Shown in pieces: positions 10,914 through 21,617 of a stretch of DNA of 64,000 nucleotides. Each line of letters opens with the position of its first letter. The stretch's first letter is position 1. Source of the stretch: Enterovibrio calviensis DSM 14347 (lineage in GTDB: Bacteria > Pseudomonadota > Gammaproteobacteria > Enterobacterales > Vibrionaceae); contig NZ_JHZA01000019.1 in assembly GCF_000621165.1 (NCBI RefSeq), positions 39,403 through 103,402 of the forward strand, written 5' to 3'. A program made the position numbers and the translations under genes. The notes under the pieces were generated by a model. The model ran no database searches, had not been told where the DNA came from, and saw nothing but the letters and a program-made list of their open reading frames with translations.

Positions 10914-11084
10914 TTACTTGTTGATTACCTTGCGGCCACGGTAGAAACCGTCAGCAGTCACGTTGTGACGCAGGTGAGTTTCACCAGAAGTTGCATCTAC
11001 AGACAATGCACTAGTAGTTAGCGCATCGTGTGAACGACGCATACCACGCATAGAACGTGATTTCTTGCTCTTTTGTACGGCCAT
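10914..11084 (-). CDS. rpmF: 50S ribosomal protein L32
   Basis: A 56-residue basic protein beginning [19 protein letters not shown] and ending '[13 protein letters not shown]', the typical gammaproteobacterial L32 lacking the zinc cysteines of other phyla. It starts six bases downstream of the yceD stop and precedes plsX, the usual arrangement. Confidence 0.98.
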   Translation of the reverse strand: MAVQKSKKSRSMRGMRRSHDALTTSALSVDATSGETHLRHNVTADGFYRGRKVINK

Positions 11085-11089
11085 GGACC

Positions 11090-11620
11090 CTACTCCTCGT
11101 TACTTTGCTTTAAGTTTTTCAAAACGGCAAATGGATTCGGACGCTCATCAGCAAGCGGGATTTCCCCGAACACCATGCCATCAGCGTTAACTTCGCAGTC
11201 AACCTCATCGTGCATGGCAACCTGTGGCAAAGCCACCATCAATTCATCTTCGATGATTTGAAGCAGGTTAATCTCACCATTTTCGTCGACTAATGCCGGC
11301 TCATAAGCTTCCGGTAAATTGCCAACCTGATCTTCATTGAAAACCGGGCTGTAAATAAATTCGATATCACAGTGATATGGGAAAGACTTCCAACAACGCT
11401 GACATTCTAGATTAACATCGACCTTAGCGTGACCGCTTACAATCTTTAAACCTTGAGCATCAATGTCGAACGAAAGCTTCACATGAGCATCACCGATTAC
11501 ACCGTCAGTTGCCTCAGAAATACGCTCTAGTTGCTTAACTGCGATGATGCCATCGTAGTCCAGCCTCTTTTGCGCACTTTTAAACGGATCAACCGTTAGT
11601 GGTAGCTTTACCTTCTGCAT
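11090..11620 (-). CDS. yceD: YceD/DUF177 family protein
   Basis: Member of the DUF177 family, nearly always encoded before rpmF and linked to 23S rRNA accumulation in plants and bacteria. It shows '[10 protein letters not shown]', the CxxC-type motif of the family, and an acidic C-terminal half. Length 176 is close to E. coli YceD. It heads the rpmF-plsX-fab operon; the 235-bp gap to the divergent maf gene must hold the promoter. Confidence 0.93.
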   Translation of the reverse strand: MQKVKLPLTVDPFKSAQKRLDYDGIIAVKQLERISEATDGVIGDAHVKLSFDIDAQGLKIVSGHAKVDVNLECQRCWKSFPYHCDIEFIYSPVFNEDQVGNLPEAYEPALVDENGEINLLQIIEDELMVALPQVAMHDEVDCEVNADGMVFGEIPLADERPNPFAVLKNLKQSNEE

Positions 11621-11855
11621 AGGGCGCGAATTCTAGCCTCCAAAGCATCCTGAGTCAAAGAAATTTATGCCTTAACTTCCAGATCGTTGGCTCTAAAGCG
11701 ACAACCTTTCATATATGGGTTAATTTCTGAACAACAGGCGCTTAGCGAAATTAAATACAGAATGGGCAGAAACACTCAAGCCCACTCGCCTACGCAAGTG
11801 TAAAACATTACACTGACCTCCGTATACGAATAATCTGACTATGGTGCATCGATAG

Positions 11856-12440
11856 ATGAATAATCAAACAGTCGTACTGGCATCTGGGTCTAAATACCGC
11901 CAGATGTTGCTTCAAAAACTCGATTTTCCTTTCAAGTCTCACTCTCCTGACATTGACGAAACACCATTTGATGATGAATCCCCCACCGAATTGGTCAAAC
12001 GTCTGTCACTGGAAAAAGCAAAAGCATGCCGAGATGCACATCCTGACGCATTGATCATAGGATCCGATCAAGTTTGCGTGATCAAAGGAAAGATCCTCGG
12101 GAAACCACACACTCATGAACGCGCAGTCGAGCAACTCACATTAGCGTCGGGCCAGCACGTCACCTTTTATACCGGACTAACGCTACTCAACGCCGCGACA
12201 AATACAGTTCAAACTGACGTGGAACCTTTTCACGTTCATTTTCGACAGCTAACGCTCGAAGAAATCGAAGGCTATGTTGTCCGTGAGCAGCCTTTAGATT
12301 GCGCGGGCAGTTTTAAATGTGAAAGTTTGGGGATTGCTCTATTTGACAGACTAGAAGGCAGAGATCCCAACACCTTGGTGGGATTACCTTTAATACGCCT
12401 GTGTGAAATGATGCAAGCAGAAGGCAAAGCTGTTTTATAG
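11856..12440 (+). CDS. yceF: Maf-like nucleoside triphosphate pyrophosphatase (YceF type)
   Basis: House-cleaning NTP pyrophosphatase; the E. coli YceF subgroup prefers 7-methyl-GTP. The N-terminal '[16 protein letters not shown]' is the Maf signature, with 'DIDETP', 'IIGSDQVC' and the lysine-containing 'GKILGKPHT' supplying substrate and metal contacts. Length 194. It is divergent from yceD, as in E. coli. Confidence 0.93.
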   Translation: MNNQTVVLASGSKYRQMLLQKLDFPFKSHSPDIDETPFDDESPTELVKRLSLEKAKACRDAHPDALIIGSDQVCVIKGKILGKPHTHERAVEQLTLASGQHVTFYTGLTLLNAATNTVQTDVEPFHVHFRQLTLEEIEGYVVREQPLDCAGSFKCESLGIALFDRLEGRDPNTLVGLPLIRLCEMMQAEGKAVL

Positions 12441-12448
12441 AAAAGACT

Positions 12449-12470
12449 AAGGGCGTTCAAGCGCCCTTAC
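12449..12470 (+). terminator. Hairpin after yceF
   Basis: The perfect stem AAGGGCG/CGCCCTT lies just after the stop codon, with only a weak T tract behind it. Confidence 0.45.
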
Positions 12471-12515
12471 CGTTATTCGCTTATCTACATAAAGCAGATT
12501 CAGAATAAAGAAGAT

Positions 12516-13157
12516 TCAGAGAAGTGCATCTAAAGATGCAATGACAGCGATAGGTGCATACTCAGACAACACACTCTCGTCATGAACACCCCAAGTGATG
12601 CCGATAGCATCCACCCCAGCATTCTTTGCTAAAAGCATATCGTGAGAAGTATCCCCTACCATTACCGCTTCGTGCGGCTCAATGTCTAATTCACCCAACA
12701 GAGAGAGGATCATCAGAGGATCCGGCTTTGAAGCCGTTTGATCTGCAGTTCTCGTTGCGATAAAAAGATGCTCGGTCTTGGTTTCTTGAATTGCACGGTC
12801 CAGACCAGGACGAGATTTTCCCGTTGCCACACTCAACAAATGTCCACGCGTCTTCAACGTCGTCAAAACATCCATCACCCCGTCATATAAAGAATGAGAA
12901 GTGGTGTTGAGCTCTCGAAATTGCTCACCGTAGTGTTTTTTCCACATGTCACGCTTTTCAATCGGAGCATCCGGATACAGATAGCTGTAGCCCTTATCTA
13001 GGCTAAGACCAATCATTTGCTTCAGCTCGTCAAATGACAACTCTGGTAAGCCACCCGTTAAACGGGCAGCCTCATCCAAACTTGAAACAATACGCGCAAC
13101 GGAATCCATTACCGTACCGTCCCAATCGAATATCACTAACTTATAGTTAGTTAACAC
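12516..13157 (-). CDS. HAD superfamily phosphatase (Gph/YfbT-like)
   Basis: Haloacid dehalogenase-type phosphatase. The nucleophile motif 'FDWDGTVMDS' gives Asp11 and the acid-base Asp13; 'SVATGKSRPG' is motif II, and 'MVGDTSHDM' motif IV with the metal ligands. A helical cap domain lies between motifs I and II. The substrate cannot be read from sequence. It overlaps the end of rluC by eleven bases, so it is co-expressed with the 23S rRNA pseudouridine synthase, a pairing common in Vibrionaceae. Confidence 0.85.
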   Translation of the reverse strand: MLTNYKLVIFDWDGTVMDSVARIVSSLDEAARLTGGLPELSFDELKQMIGLSLDKGYSYLYPDAPIEKRDMWKKHYGEQFRELNTTSHSLYDGVMDVLTTLKTRGHLLSVATGKSRPGLDRAIQETKTEHLFIATRTADQTASKPDPLMILSLLGELDIEPHEAVMVGDTSHDMLLAKNAGVDAIGITWGVHDESVLSEYAPIAVIASLDALL

Positions 13158-14103
13158 GTGGCAGTTTCCTTAAACCTTCCAAGGTTCGTTCAAGTTGTTT
13201 ATCCAAAGGCGCTGAAATGTCCATGGCCTCTTCTGTTCCTGGGTGAACGAATTTGATATTCGCGGCGTGAAGGAACAAGCGGTTCAAACCAAATTTTTTC
13301 GTGTAAGCATCAAAGCGCGGATCACCATAACGGTCATCCCAAGCAAGAGGATGCCCTACATATTGAGCGTGAACCCTAATTTGGTGCGTACGTCCAGTAA
13401 TCGGACTCGCTTGTACTAAGGTTGCCTGATCAAATTGTTCAAGTATCTTGAAACGGGTTTCAGACGCTTTGCCATTCGGGTTAACCCGAACAATGCTATT
13501 CACTTCATTTTTAAGTAAAGGAGCCGTCACCTTGCGCATGCTTGGTTTCCACTTTCCCATACCCAAAGCAAAGTAATATTTCTGTACTGTCTTCTCACGG
13601 AACTGCGCTTGAAGATGACGCAAAGCTGAGCGTTTTTTGGCGATCAGCAAAATGCCGGACGTGTCTCTGTCGATGCGATGCACCAACTCGAGAAAACGCG
13701 CATCAGGGCGAAGTGCACGCATCGCTTCAATCGCCCCAAAATGCAGCCCACTCCCGCCGTGAACCGCAGTTCCAGACGGCTTATTCAGCACAAGCATGTG
13801 ATCGTCTTCATAAATCACACATTTTTCTAGCTCTGCCACGCGATCCAGTTTGGTATTAGGTGCCGCAGCCTGCGCCACCTCTGGGATCTTGATCGGAGGA
13901 AGACGAATAACATCGCCCGGTTGGAGCTTATATTCCGGTTTTATGCGTTTTTTGTTAACTCGCACCTCTCCCTTGCGTAGAACGCGATAAATCATACTTT
14001 TAGGGACGTTTTTAAGCCAATTTCGGAGAAAGTTATCGATCCGCTGGCCAGCAATGTCATCGGAAATGTCGATGAATTGCACTTTTGGTTTATCTGTATT
14101 CAT
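13147..14103 (-). CDS. rluC: 23S rRNA pseudouridine synthase RluC
   Basis: Isomerises uridines 955, 2504 and 2580 of 23S rRNA in E. coli. An S4-type RNA-binding domain occupies about residues 15-80 ('MIYRVLRKGEVRVNKKRIKPEY') and the catalytic domain carries 'HRIDRDTSG', whose Asp is the nucleophile. 'TGRTHQIRVH' is the second family signature. Length 318. It is divergent from rne, the same arrangement as in E. coli. Confidence 0.95.
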   Translation of the reverse strand: MNTDKPKVQFIDISDDIAGQRIDNFLRNWLKNVPKSMIYRVLRKGEVRVNKKRIKPEYKLQPGDVIRLPPIKIPEVAQAAAPNTKLDRVAELEKCVIYEDDHMLVLNKPSGTAVHGGSGLHFGAIEAMRALRPDARFLELVHRIDRDTSGILLIAKKRSALRHLQAQFREKTVQKYYFALGMGKWKPSMRKVTAPLLKNEVNSIVRVNPNGKASETRFKILEQFDQATLVQASPITGRTHQIRVHAQYVGHPLAWDDRYGDPRFDAYTKKFGLNRLFLHAANIKFVHPGTEEAMDISAPLDKQLERTLEGLRKLPRVN

Positions 14104-14135
14104 AGGGGTTCGATTCTACATTGCATCAAAGTAGT

Positions 14136-14164
14136 TTGCTGCAAAAAAGTGACCCTGTTATAGT
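14136..14164 (+). promoter_or_regulatory. Candidate sigma-70 promoter for rne
   Basis: TTGCTG (14136-14141) and TATAGT (14159-14164) stand 17 bases apart upstream of rne. Transcription from here would give a leader of about 440 nt. Confidence 0.55.
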
Positions 14165-14613
14165 TGCGCCGTAATGCAGGAAAGTTTGTAGCTTTTTTGC
14201 ACGCCACGACTAAAAAGTCGACAAATAGAGTAATTTTTACCGCTTTTTCCAAGACGAATGACTATTCACGGCACTATCTCAAAGTAGTAACAGATTCGCT
14301 GAGAGTTCAATACGTCTTAATCATGCAGCAATTGGCGTAAGACATGAGGAATAAAGCACCCGTTAGTTTGTTGGCACGACGGGATAAATAACCAGTGTCA
14401 AAGAGACTATCGCCATTTGTGGCGAAGAGCCGACTGGATAAGGCGGAGTGATTTCTGATTTCCGCATCAGTGGGTCGATGAGTAGTGCCCTAGAGCGTCC
14501 CTGATTTTCCAGCCGTGAGGTTGCATTAATGTCAGACTTGGGACCTGGCAGCATTGCGTTTTTTGTCTCGTATCCGACAACTAATAACAACAAATAATCG
14601 AGAAAAATTTGAT
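14165..14613 (+). promoter_or_regulatory. Long rne 5' leader without a gene
   Basis: About 450 bases between the rluC/rne promoter region and the rne start hold no convincing gene. In E. coli the 361-nt rne leader contains hairpins that RNase E recognises to control its own mRNA. Size and position fit the same role here, but I did not fold the RNA. Confidence 0.5.
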
Positions 14614-17600
14614 ATGAAAAGAATGTTGATCAACGCAACTCAAAAAGAAGAGTTGCGCGTCGCATTGGTTGACGGTCAGCGCTTGTACGATCTAGATATC
14701 GAGAGCTCTGGTCATGAATCGAAGAAAGCAAACATCTATAAAGGTCGTATTACCCGCATTGAACCAAGTCTTGAAGCTGCATTTGTAGACTACGGCTCAG
14801 AGCGTCACGGCTTCCTTCCTCTTAAAGAAATTGCTCGCGAATACTTCCCAGACAACTACAGCTATCAAGGCCGCCCCAACATCAAAGAAGTGTTGAAAGA
14901 AGGCCAAGAAGTTATTGTTCAGGTTGATAAAGAAGAACGTGGTAACAAAGGCGCTGCCCTAACCACTTTCATTTCTCTTGCGGGCAGCTACCTAGTTCTT
15001 ATGCCTAATAACCCACGTGCTGGCGGTATTTCTCGTCGTATCGAAGGTGAAGAGCGCAGCCAACTTAAAGAAGCGATGTCTGGTCTAACACTGCCACAAG
15101 GCATGGGTTTGATCGTTCGTACTGCTGGCGTAGGTAAATCTGCAGAAGAACTTGAATGGGACTTGAACTACCTGTTGAACAACTGGGAACGTATCCAGGG
15201 CGCAGCAGAAACCAAAGTCGCACCATTCCTGATTTATCAAGAAAGTGATGTTATCGCCCGTGCATTCCGCGATTACCTTCGCCGTGATATTGGTGAAGTG
15301 CTGATCGACAGTGAAAAAGTGTATAACCAAGCTCGTGAGCGTATTCAGGCAACTCGCCCTGATTTCCTTCAGCGTGTTAAACACTACGAAGGCGAAGTAC
15401 CACTATTTAGCCACTACCAAATTGAGAGCCAGATTGAATCTGCGTTCCAACGCGAAGTTCGTTTGCCGTCAGGCGGTTCAATTGTTATTGACCCAACCGA
15501 AGCACTAACCTCTATCGACATCAACTCTGCTCGTGCAACAAAGGGTTCAGATATCGAAGAAACCGCGCTGCAAACCAACCTTGAAGCAGCGGATGAAATT
15601 GCTCGCCAATTGCGTCTGCGTGACCTAGGTGGTCTAGTGGTTATCGACTTCATCGATATGACACCAGTGCGTCACCAACGTGAAGTAGAAAACCGTCTTC
15701 GTGAAGCCGTTCGTATGGACCGTGCACGCGTTCAAATCGGTCGTATTTCTCGCTTTGGTCTGCTAGAAATGTCTCGTCAACGCTTAAGCCCATCTCTGGC
15801 TGAAGCGAGCCACCATATCTGTCCTCGCTGTACAGGTACGGGTGTTGTACGTGATAACGAATCACTGTCACTGTCTATTCTTCGTTTGATTGAAGAAGAA
15901 GCGCTGAAAGAGAACACCTCGCAAGTAATGGCGATTGTTCCTGTTCCTGTTGCCTCTTATCTTTTGAATGAAAAACGTCGATCTGTTCAACACGTTGAGA
16001 AGTACCATAACGTTCGTGTTGTTGTCGTTCCTAACGCCGATATGGAAACGCCTCACTTTGAAGTGGTACGTGTTCGTGGTGGTGATGAAAACACAACGCT
16101 GTCTTACGAGCTGCCAAAACAGCTAGAGGCCATTCGCGAAGCAGAGAGCAAAGATGATGCTCCAGCTGAGCGTGTCGTTAAAAAACGTGAAGAGCCAGCA
16201 CTGCAAAGCTTCACTGCGCCAGCGTCACCAACGCCTGTGCAACAAGCGAAGCCAGCACCTAAGCCAGTTGATGCAACGCCAAGCTTGTTCTCGCGCCTAG
16301 TTACTTTCGTGTCAGGTCTGTTTGCAGGCAAAACCGAAGAAGAAGCGAAGCCGAAAGAACCAGTACGTGAAGAACGCAATCGCCGTGACCATAAGCGTTC
16401 ACAAGATCGCACACGTCGTGGCTCACGCAATAATCAACGTGATGAAAATGGTCGTAACAATGAACGCAGCGAACGCAATGAGCGTAACGAGCGTAGCGAC
16501 AACAGAAAACCACGTCGTAACAACCGTGACCGTGTTGAAAACACAGAGCGTAATGCCAACCCTGAACGTCAAGAAAAGCCTGCGAAGAAACAAACTCGCA
16601 AGCCTGTCGAGAAAGTAGAGAAGGCAGAACAGCGTCAGCCAGCCAAAGTGGCGAAGCCTGTGAAAGAAGAAGCGGCGCCTGTTGTTAAGCAAGAGAAAGT
16701 GGAAAAGACGGAGAAAGTGAAACAACGCCGTCAACGCCGCAAGCTTAATAAGAAAGTCCGTGTTGCTGATTCAGCACTAGAAACCGAAGTGGTTTCAACA
16801 AACCCGCTAGCTGAAATGGGTCAAGCTGTTGCAATCGAAGCGAAAGCTGAAGTGCAAGCGCCTGAATTTGCAAAATCAGCAGAAGGTTCAGACAACACTG
16901 AACAACGCGATGAGAAGCGTCGTAATCGCCGCTCTCCACGTCACCTTCGCGCCAGCGGTCAACGCCGTCGTCGTAGCAATCGTGAAGAAAACGAAAACAC
17001 GTCGACTGAACACGCTCTTGATCAATTGGACATGATGGAAACTGCCGTTTCTGTTGTAGAAAAACGCAATCAAGTGGTACTGAAGTCAGGCGTCGCTTCT
17101 CCTGAAATGGCAATGGGTAAAGTATGGCCGTCTAAAACAGCTATCAAAGCCCCTGTCGTTGCTGAAGCTGTCGTAGAGGCTCCTGAAGCTGAGCAAACTG
17201 TAGTTGCTGACAAGCCTTCACTCGGTGGTGTTGCTTTCCCTGAAATGGCAATGGGTAAAGTATTCCCTCGCCGTGCCGCGCCAAGTGTGCTGGAAGAGAA
17301 AGCTAAATCAGAAGGTACTGATACGCTAAGCGAAGAACTGCCAGTCGCAGTTAACGCCCCCGTTGAAGCACACACAGAAGTTGTTGCTGAAGAGGCAGCT
17401 ACTCCTGAAGTTGCAGAAACAGTTGAAGCTCCAGTTACTGAAGCCACTGAAACTGAAGTATCTGTTGCCGACGTAGCAGTTGCACCAGAAGCCGATGTAA
17501 AAGGTGTGATGGAAGCAAGTGAAATTCCAGCGGTTCAACCTGTTAATTCAGTTGAAGCGCCGGTGATTCGCTACCGTCAGGTTGCTGCGCCAATGGCAAG

Positions 17601-17742
17601 CGCTCCTGCGCCAGAAGCCACTGCTTCTGCGATGGAAGTAGCGATTGCAGACTTCCGTAACGAGCGTGTACAAACTAAACAAGCAGGCAGTGATGTCGCG
17701 ACAAGTCGCGCAACCGCACCTGCAACCAAACCTAGCTACTAA
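14614..17742 (+). CDS. rne: Ribonuclease E
   Basis: Endonuclease and scaffold of the RNA degradosome, 1042 residues from the ATG at 14614 ([10 protein letters not shown] is the standard N-terminus). The S1 domain covers about residues 35-120. Catalytic aspartates appear in '[10 protein letters not shown]' and 'VVIDFIDM', and the zinc-link 'CPRCTGTG' is present. From about residue 520 the protein is disordered: arginine-rich RNA-binding blocks, then an acidic Ala/Val/Glu-rich tail. Two copies of the short motif EMAMGKV-x-P occur near residues 831 and 877 and may be partner-binding sites. The C-terminus '[10 protein letters not shown]' would be the expected PNPase-binding end. An in-frame upstream ATG exists but lacks family support. 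Confidence 0.97.
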   Translation: MKRMLINATQKEELRVALVDGQRLYDLDIESSGHESKKANIYKGRITRIEPSLEAAFVDYGSERHGFLPLKEIAREYFPDNYSYQGRPNIKEVLKEGQEVIVQVDKEERGNKGAALTTFISLAGSYLVLMPNNPRAGGISRRIEGEERSQLKEAMSGLTLPQGMGLIVRTAGVGKSAEELEWDLNYLLNNWERIQGAAETKVAPFLIYQESDVIARAFRDYLRRDIGEVLIDSEKVYNQARERIQATRPDFLQRVKHYEGEVPLFSHYQIESQIESAFQREVRLPSGGSIVIDPTEALTSIDINSARATKGSDIEETALQTNLEAADEIARQLRLRDLGGLVVIDFIDMTPVRHQREVENRLREAVRMDRARVQIGRISRFGLLEMSRQRLSPSLAEASHHICPRCTGTGVVRDNESLSLSILRLIEEEALKENTSQVMAIVPVPVASYLLNEKRRSVQHVEKYHNVRVVVVPNADMETPHFEVVRVRGGDENTTLSYELPKQLEAIREAESKDDAPAERVVKKREEPALQSFTAPASPTPVQQAKPAPKPVDATPSLFSRLVTFVSGLFAGKTEEEAKPKEPVREERNRRDHKRSQDRTRRGSRNNQRDENGRNNERSERNERNERSDNRKPRRNNRDRVENTERNANPERQEKPAKKQTRKPVEKVEKAEQRQPAKVAKPVKEEAAPVVKQEKVEKTEKVKQRRQRRKLNKKVRVADSALETEVVSTNPLAEMGQAVAIEAKAEVQAPEFAKSAEGSDNTEQRDEKRRNRRSPRHLRASGQRRRRSNREENENTSTEHALDQLDMMETAVSVVEKRNQVVLKSGVASPEMAMGKVWPSKTAIKAPVVAEAVVEAPEAEQTVVADKPSLGGVAFPEMAMGKVFPRRAAPSVLEEKAKSEGTDTLSEELPVAVNAPVEAHTEVVAEEAATPEVAETVEAPVTEATETEVSVADVAVAPEADVKGVMEASEIPAVQPVNSVEAPVIRYRQVAAPMASAPAPEATASAMEVAIADFRNERVQTKQAGSDVATSRATAPATKPSY

Positions 17743-17758
17743 GCATAAGGTTTGAAGA

Positions 17759-17790
17759 GAAAGAGCCATGCATGTCATGGCTCTTTTTTT
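17759..17790 (+). terminator. Rho-independent terminator after rne
   Basis: AGAGCCATG pairs with CATGGCTCT and seven T follow, directly after the rne stop. Confidence 0.85.
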
Positions 17791-18186
17791 ATTTCTGCGA
17801 TTTGGTTTCGTCGGATAGATGTCGATGTTTCATCGGGAATTGCCAAGCACTCTCGCCTACCGACAACGAAATGCCCATACGATTACCTTGCGGTCATCAG
17901 TTTGTGCAGAAAGAATCATCAAGAGCAAGAGTGATAGAACCCTGCATCTTCATGTGTTTGGAGATTTCCTGATTGCTCTTATTCATGCTGTCTAAACAAC
18001 GCCATCAACGTATTGTTTGGCCAATGAAGACATCCTCATGCATGTTTACAAATTAGCTACTAACATTGAACAAAATCACACTTTTAGGTAGTATCCGCAA
18101 GCGCTTTTTGTCTGCGGCATGTGATGGCACAGATTCCCTTTTTGGCGACAGCCTTTTAACTAATATTTAAGAAGTAATCCGACACG
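17791..18186. other. Intergenic stretch without a gene
   Basis: About 395 bases between rne and the SulP gene. Reading frames here are short and unlike proteins. The SulP promoter should lie in the last 150 bases, but I see no clear -35/-10 pair. Confidence 0.4.
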
Positions 18187-19743
18187 ATGTTTGAATTTCC
18201 TAAATTTCCCCAACACTCAATCAAGAACGACGTACTGTCGGGACTGACGGTTGCACTTGCGTTAGTGCCAGAAGCCGTAGCATTTGCATTTGTCGCCGGT
18301 GTCGACCCAATGGTTGGCCTTTACGCCGCCTTTATTATGGGTCTGCTTACCTCCATTCTTGGTGGTCGTCCTGGCATGATCTCTGGCGCAACTGGCGCAA
18401 TGGCTGTGGTTATGGTGAGCCTTGTAGCCCAGCATGGTATCGAATACCTATTTGCCGCCGTGATGCTGGCAGGTCTACTTCAAGTCTCGGCAGGTGTATT
18501 CAAGCTGGGTAAATTTATCCGCATGGTTCCGCATCCCGTTATGATCGGCTTTGTTAACGGTCTTGCCATCGTTATCTTCCTTGCCCAACTAGGCCAATTT
18601 AAAGCTCCAGATGCCTCTGGCGCTTTAGTGTGGCTGCAAGGCGAGCAGATGTTCCTTATGCTTGGTTTAGTTGCTACCACCATGGCAATCATTCACTTCC
18701 TGCCTAAGCTAACCACTTCAGTGCCTTCATCGCTGGTTGCGATTGTTGGTGTGACAGCAGCCGTTGTACTTTTGGATTTGGACACACGTAATGTGGTCGA
18801 TTTCCTTCGCGCGATGAGTGGCGATGAAAACGCAACACTAGCGGGTACACTCCCTGCATTCTCAGTCCCTGCAGTGCCATTTAATCTAGAGACCATCTAT
18901 ATTATTTTGCCTTATGCGCTGATTCTTGCTGCTGTTGGCCTCATCGAATCACTACTTACACTGACTGTTATTGATGAAATGACAGGGACACGTGGCCGAG
19001 GTAACCGCGAATGTGTCGGCCAGGGTGTCGCTAACGTGACTTGTTCTGTGTTTGGCGCTATGGGTGGCTGTGCGATGATCGGTCAATCTATGATCAACGT
19101 GAATTCAGGTGGTCGTGGTCGTTTGTCAGGCATTGTTGCGGCAATTGCCCTACTCTGCTTTATTTTGTTCACGTCATCGCTCATCGAGATGATCCCATTG
19201 GCTGCACTGGTTGGCGTGATGTTCATGGTGGTTATCGGGACGTTTGAGTGGGCAACGTTCAAGCTAGCACGCCGTGTGCCAAAACAAGATTTCTTCGTCA
19301 TTGTTCTCGTGACCGTCGTTACCGTCATGACTGATTTGGCAATTGCTGTCATCGTAGGTGTTATTGTGTCTGCACTGATGTTTGCTTGGGAACACGCTAA
19401 GCACATCTACGCGTCTAGCCACACCAACGATGAAGGCTCAAAAATCTATGAAGTTAACGGCCCTCTTTTCTTTGGTTCAGTGGCAAACTTCCTAGAACTG
19501 TTTGATGCACAGAATGACCCAGATGACGTTATCGTTGATTTTGGTAAATCTCGTGTAGCCGACCATTCAGCCATTGAAGCGATTGATACGTTGGCAGACC
19601 GCTACAATAAGGCAGGGAAGACATTGCACCTTCGCCATTTGTCGCATGACTGTCGCGCGCTACTGACGAAAGCAGGCAGCTTAGTCGAAATCAATCACAT
19701 TGAAGATCCGAGCTACAAAGTGGCAGATGACTTATTGGGTTAA
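18187..19743 (+). CDS. SulP family inorganic anion transporter with STAS domain
   Basis: Inner-membrane transporter of the SLC26/SulP family, 518 residues. The N-terminal '[21 protein letters not shown]' is the family signature at membrane segment 1, and about 10-14 hydrophobic segments follow. A cytoplasmic STAS domain covers about residues 410-515. Bacterial relatives carry sulfate, bicarbonate or dicarboxylates; the substrate cannot be decided here. It stands alone between two terminators. The Shine-Dalgarno site (AAGAAG) is weak. Confidence 0.9.
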   Translation: MFEFPKFPQHSIKNDVLSGLTVALALVPEAVAFAFVAGVDPMVGLYAAFIMGLLTSILGGRPGMISGATGAMAVVMVSLVAQHGIEYLFAAVMLAGLLQVSAGVFKLGKFIRMVPHPVMIGFVNGLAIVIFLAQLGQFKAPDASGALVWLQGEQMFLMLGLVATTMAIIHFLPKLTTSVPSSLVAIVGVTAAVVLLDLDTRNVVDFLRAMSGDENATLAGTLPAFSVPAVPFNLETIYIILPYALILAAVGLIESLLTLTVIDEMTGTRGRGNRECVGQGVANVTCSVFGAMGGCAMIGQSMINVNSGGRGRLSGIVAAIALLCFILFTSSLIEMIPLAALVGVMFMVVIGTFEWATFKLARRVPKQDFFVIVLVTVVTVMTDLAIAVIVGVIVSALMFAWEHAKHIYASSHTNDEGSKIYEVNGPLFFGSVANFLELFDAQNDPDDVIVDFGKSRVADHSAIEAIDTLADRYNKAGKTLHLRHLSHDCRALLTKAGSLVEINHIEDPSYKVADDLLG

Positions 19744-19773
19744 CGCCCAATCAACGTAACTCACTGATTAATA

Positions 19774-19806
19774 ATTAAAAAGCGAGCCAGGGGCTCGCTT
19801 TTTAAT
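19774..19806 (+). terminator. Terminator between SulP gene and fasciclin gene
   Basis: AAAAAGCGAGCC pairs with GGCTCGCTTTTT, a symmetrical hairpin that can serve both convergent genes. Confidence 0.85.
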
Positions 19807-19835
19807 TAGTGATGACATGGTTGCTTTCAAGAAAC

Positions 19836-20345
19836 CTAAGGAATAATCACACTGTCAATCACATGAATCACGCCGTTTGACGCTTCAATGTCCGTTGCTA
19901 CTACGTTGGCATTGTCGACCTTTACACCGTCAGATGTATCAACCATGATCATATTTCCTTGGACGGTCGGCGCTTTGGTCAAGCCAACAACATCCGCAGC
20001 CATCACTTTCCCCGGAACAACGTGATACGTCAAAATCGAAATCAGTTGGTCTTTGTTTTCAGGAAGCAAAAGATTCTCGACCGTACCAGCAGGCAGCTTC
20101 GAAAATGCAGCATTAGTCGGTGCAAATACCGTGAATGGACCTGAACCTTGAAGCGTATCCGCGAGTCCTGCGGCTTTCACCGCTGCCACCAGCGTTGTAA
20201 AATCAGGGTTGCCCGCAGCAATTTCTACAATGTTTTGTTTGGAACCGTGATGATCAGCTTGAGCACTGCAGGCAGTAATGGTGAAAAGAATGAACATTGA
20301 AACGACAATAGATTTTAAAGACATGAAACCCTTCGTAGAAATCAT
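19836..20345 (-). CDS. Fasciclin-domain lipoprotein
   Basis: A lipoprotein signal ends in the lipobox 'FTITAC' (Cys about residue 26), so the protein is likely anchored in the envelope. The rest is one fasciclin (FAS1) domain, with the H-box type '[17 protein letters not shown]' and '[11 protein letters not shown]', and the terminal '[12 protein letters not shown]'. Such domains mediate adhesion. I kept the ATG at 20345 because AGGAG lies seven bases before it; a second in-frame ATG at 20324 would also leave the signal intact. Confidence 0.9.
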   Translation of the reverse strand: MISTKGFMSLKSIVVSMFILFTITACSAQADHHGSKQNIVEIAAGNPDFTTLVAAVKAAGLADTLQGSGPFTVFAPTNAAFSKLPAGTVENLLLPENKDQLISILTYHVVPGKVMAADVVGLTKAPTVQGNMIMVDTSDGVKVDNANVVATDIEASNGVIHVIDSVIIP

Positions 20346-20456
20346 CTGATTTCTCCTATTCCGTAATGATAAATCCTGAGCTTTCGCTCGACTCTACTGA
20401 TCAGTGAAATACCAATACGGGGGTGTCAAACAAATGGTTTACCTCTTTGTAAAATG

Positions 20457-21146
20457 TCAGTTCTCGCAGCTATAGCAAATCGTCAAATAGTGCCTAAATG
20501 ATTTCTCATCGCTGGTTTCAAAGGTGTCTCCCATCACATCAACACGTTTTATTCGGTCAATGCGAAAGCTTCGATAGTCATTTCTCAGTTCGCACCAAGC
20601 AACAAGCGTCCACACTTTGCCCCAATACACCTGTCCAAGTGGATGGATGATTCTTTCTGAATCAACACCCTCACCCGTAGCATAGTGAATATGTACTTTC
20701 TCACAGTTAGACGTTGCCTCACGCAATTGCTCGCTGCGGTCTGCACAGTCGCTTTCTACGTGAAACGCTGGCACCTCTAGAGGGATAGCTTCGATCTGAG
20801 CTTTCAAATGTTCAGGTAAAATAGAATGGATCTTGCGGGAAGCTGACTCAGAAGCGGAAGCTAGGCGTTTATCGGACCAAGCCCTGACCATTCTCATGCC
20901 GAGCTCAATGCCTAACATTTCCTCTTCTGTGAACATTAACGGCGGAAGATGTGAGCCTTTACCGAGCAGATATCCAACCCCTGCCTCTCCCTCAATAGGA
21001 ACGCCTGACAACAGCAAAGATTGGACATCTCGATAAATCGTGCGCTCGCTAACACCGAGCTCTTCTGACAGTGCTTTTGCCGTCACCGCGTAACGCTTAG
21101 AGCGCAGCAGGGTCAATAGCTCAAACAAACGCTCCGATTTACTCAT
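20457..21146 (-). CDS. YafY-like HTH/WYL transcriptional regulator
   Basis: The N-terminal winged-helix domain (residues 1-60, 'RLFELLTLLRSKRYAVTAKALSEEL') is followed by a WYL domain ('VYWGKVWTLVAWCELRNDYRSFRIDRI'), which binds ligands or nucleic acid in this family. Length 229 matches the single-domain DeoR/YafY-like group. It lies 22 bp from the 105-residue gene on the same strand, so both may form one transcript. Its target is unknown; the neighbouring monooxygenase-like gene is a reasonable guess. Confidence 0.85.
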   Translation of the reverse strand: MSKSERLFELLTLLRSKRYAVTAKALSEELGVSERTIYRDVQSLLLSGVPIEGEAGVGYLLGKGSHLPPLMFTEEEMLGIELGMRMVRAWSDKRLASASESASRKIHSILPEHLKAQIEAIPLEVPAFHVESDCADRSEQLREATSNCEKVHIHYATGEGVDSERIIHPLGQVYWGKVWTLVAWCELRNDYRSFRIDRIKRVDVMGDTFETSDEKSFRHYLTICYSCEN

Positions 21147-21168
21147 TCACTCTTCCTAACCATCAGAT

Positions 21169-21486
21169 TTACATTGAGGAACTACATACACTCATTTTGA
21201 CGTAATCATGCGCCATGACAAGCGACGTAGGATCAATAAATGCAACCAGCTTCTGTGCAGCTTCAAACGACATAAATTGCTCTGATGCAGCAACCGCATT
21301 TTCCATCGTTGCCCAATACACAATATCCGTCCAAAGTTGTGAGTCAGCATTGTAGCTGAGTGAGCGATACTGGAATCCTTCAAAATCACGAATGAATGAC
21401 TCGGTATTCTCAGCCGCCGCAACAAATGCCTGCGTGTCTGTGCCTTCGACCAATTTAAAGCGAACGGTTTCAACAACGTTTTCCAT
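21169..21486 (-). CDS. Small ferredoxin-fold (ABM-like) protein
   Basis: A 105-residue protein with the features of antibiotic-biosynthesis-monooxygenase-like dimeric alpha/beta barrels: a first strand 'VVETVRFKLVEGTD', a central helix, and 'DIVYWATMENAVAASEQFMS'. The start has a strong Shine-Dalgarno site (AAGGAGAG). The gene precedes the WYL regulator on the same strand. Function is not known; proteins of this type degrade or sense small organic compounds. Confidence 0.65.
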   Translation of the reverse strand: MENVVETVRFKLVEGTDTQAFVAAAENTESFIRDFEGFQYRSLSYNADSQLWTDIVYWATMENAVAASEQFMSFEAAQKLVAFIDPTSLVMAHDYVKMSVCSSSM

Positions 21487-21617
21487 GGTACTCTCTCCTT
21501 TTGTTTGGGTTAGGAGAAGCTTACTGCCACCTACTGACAGAATATGTCAGGAGTGTTTGTCAGGCTTCTCATCACTTGTATAATCAACACCTTCAAAAAG
21601 ATGAAAAGACCCGACCC

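Noticed and set aside
14363..14593. Minus-strand reading frame in the rne leader.
   Set aside because: The composition is not protein-like and it lies in the regulatory leader opposite to the rne transcript.
16104..17538. Long minus-strand frames opposite the rne tail.
   Set aside because: They mirror the repetitive Arg/Ala/Glu codons of rne and have no ribosome-binding sites.
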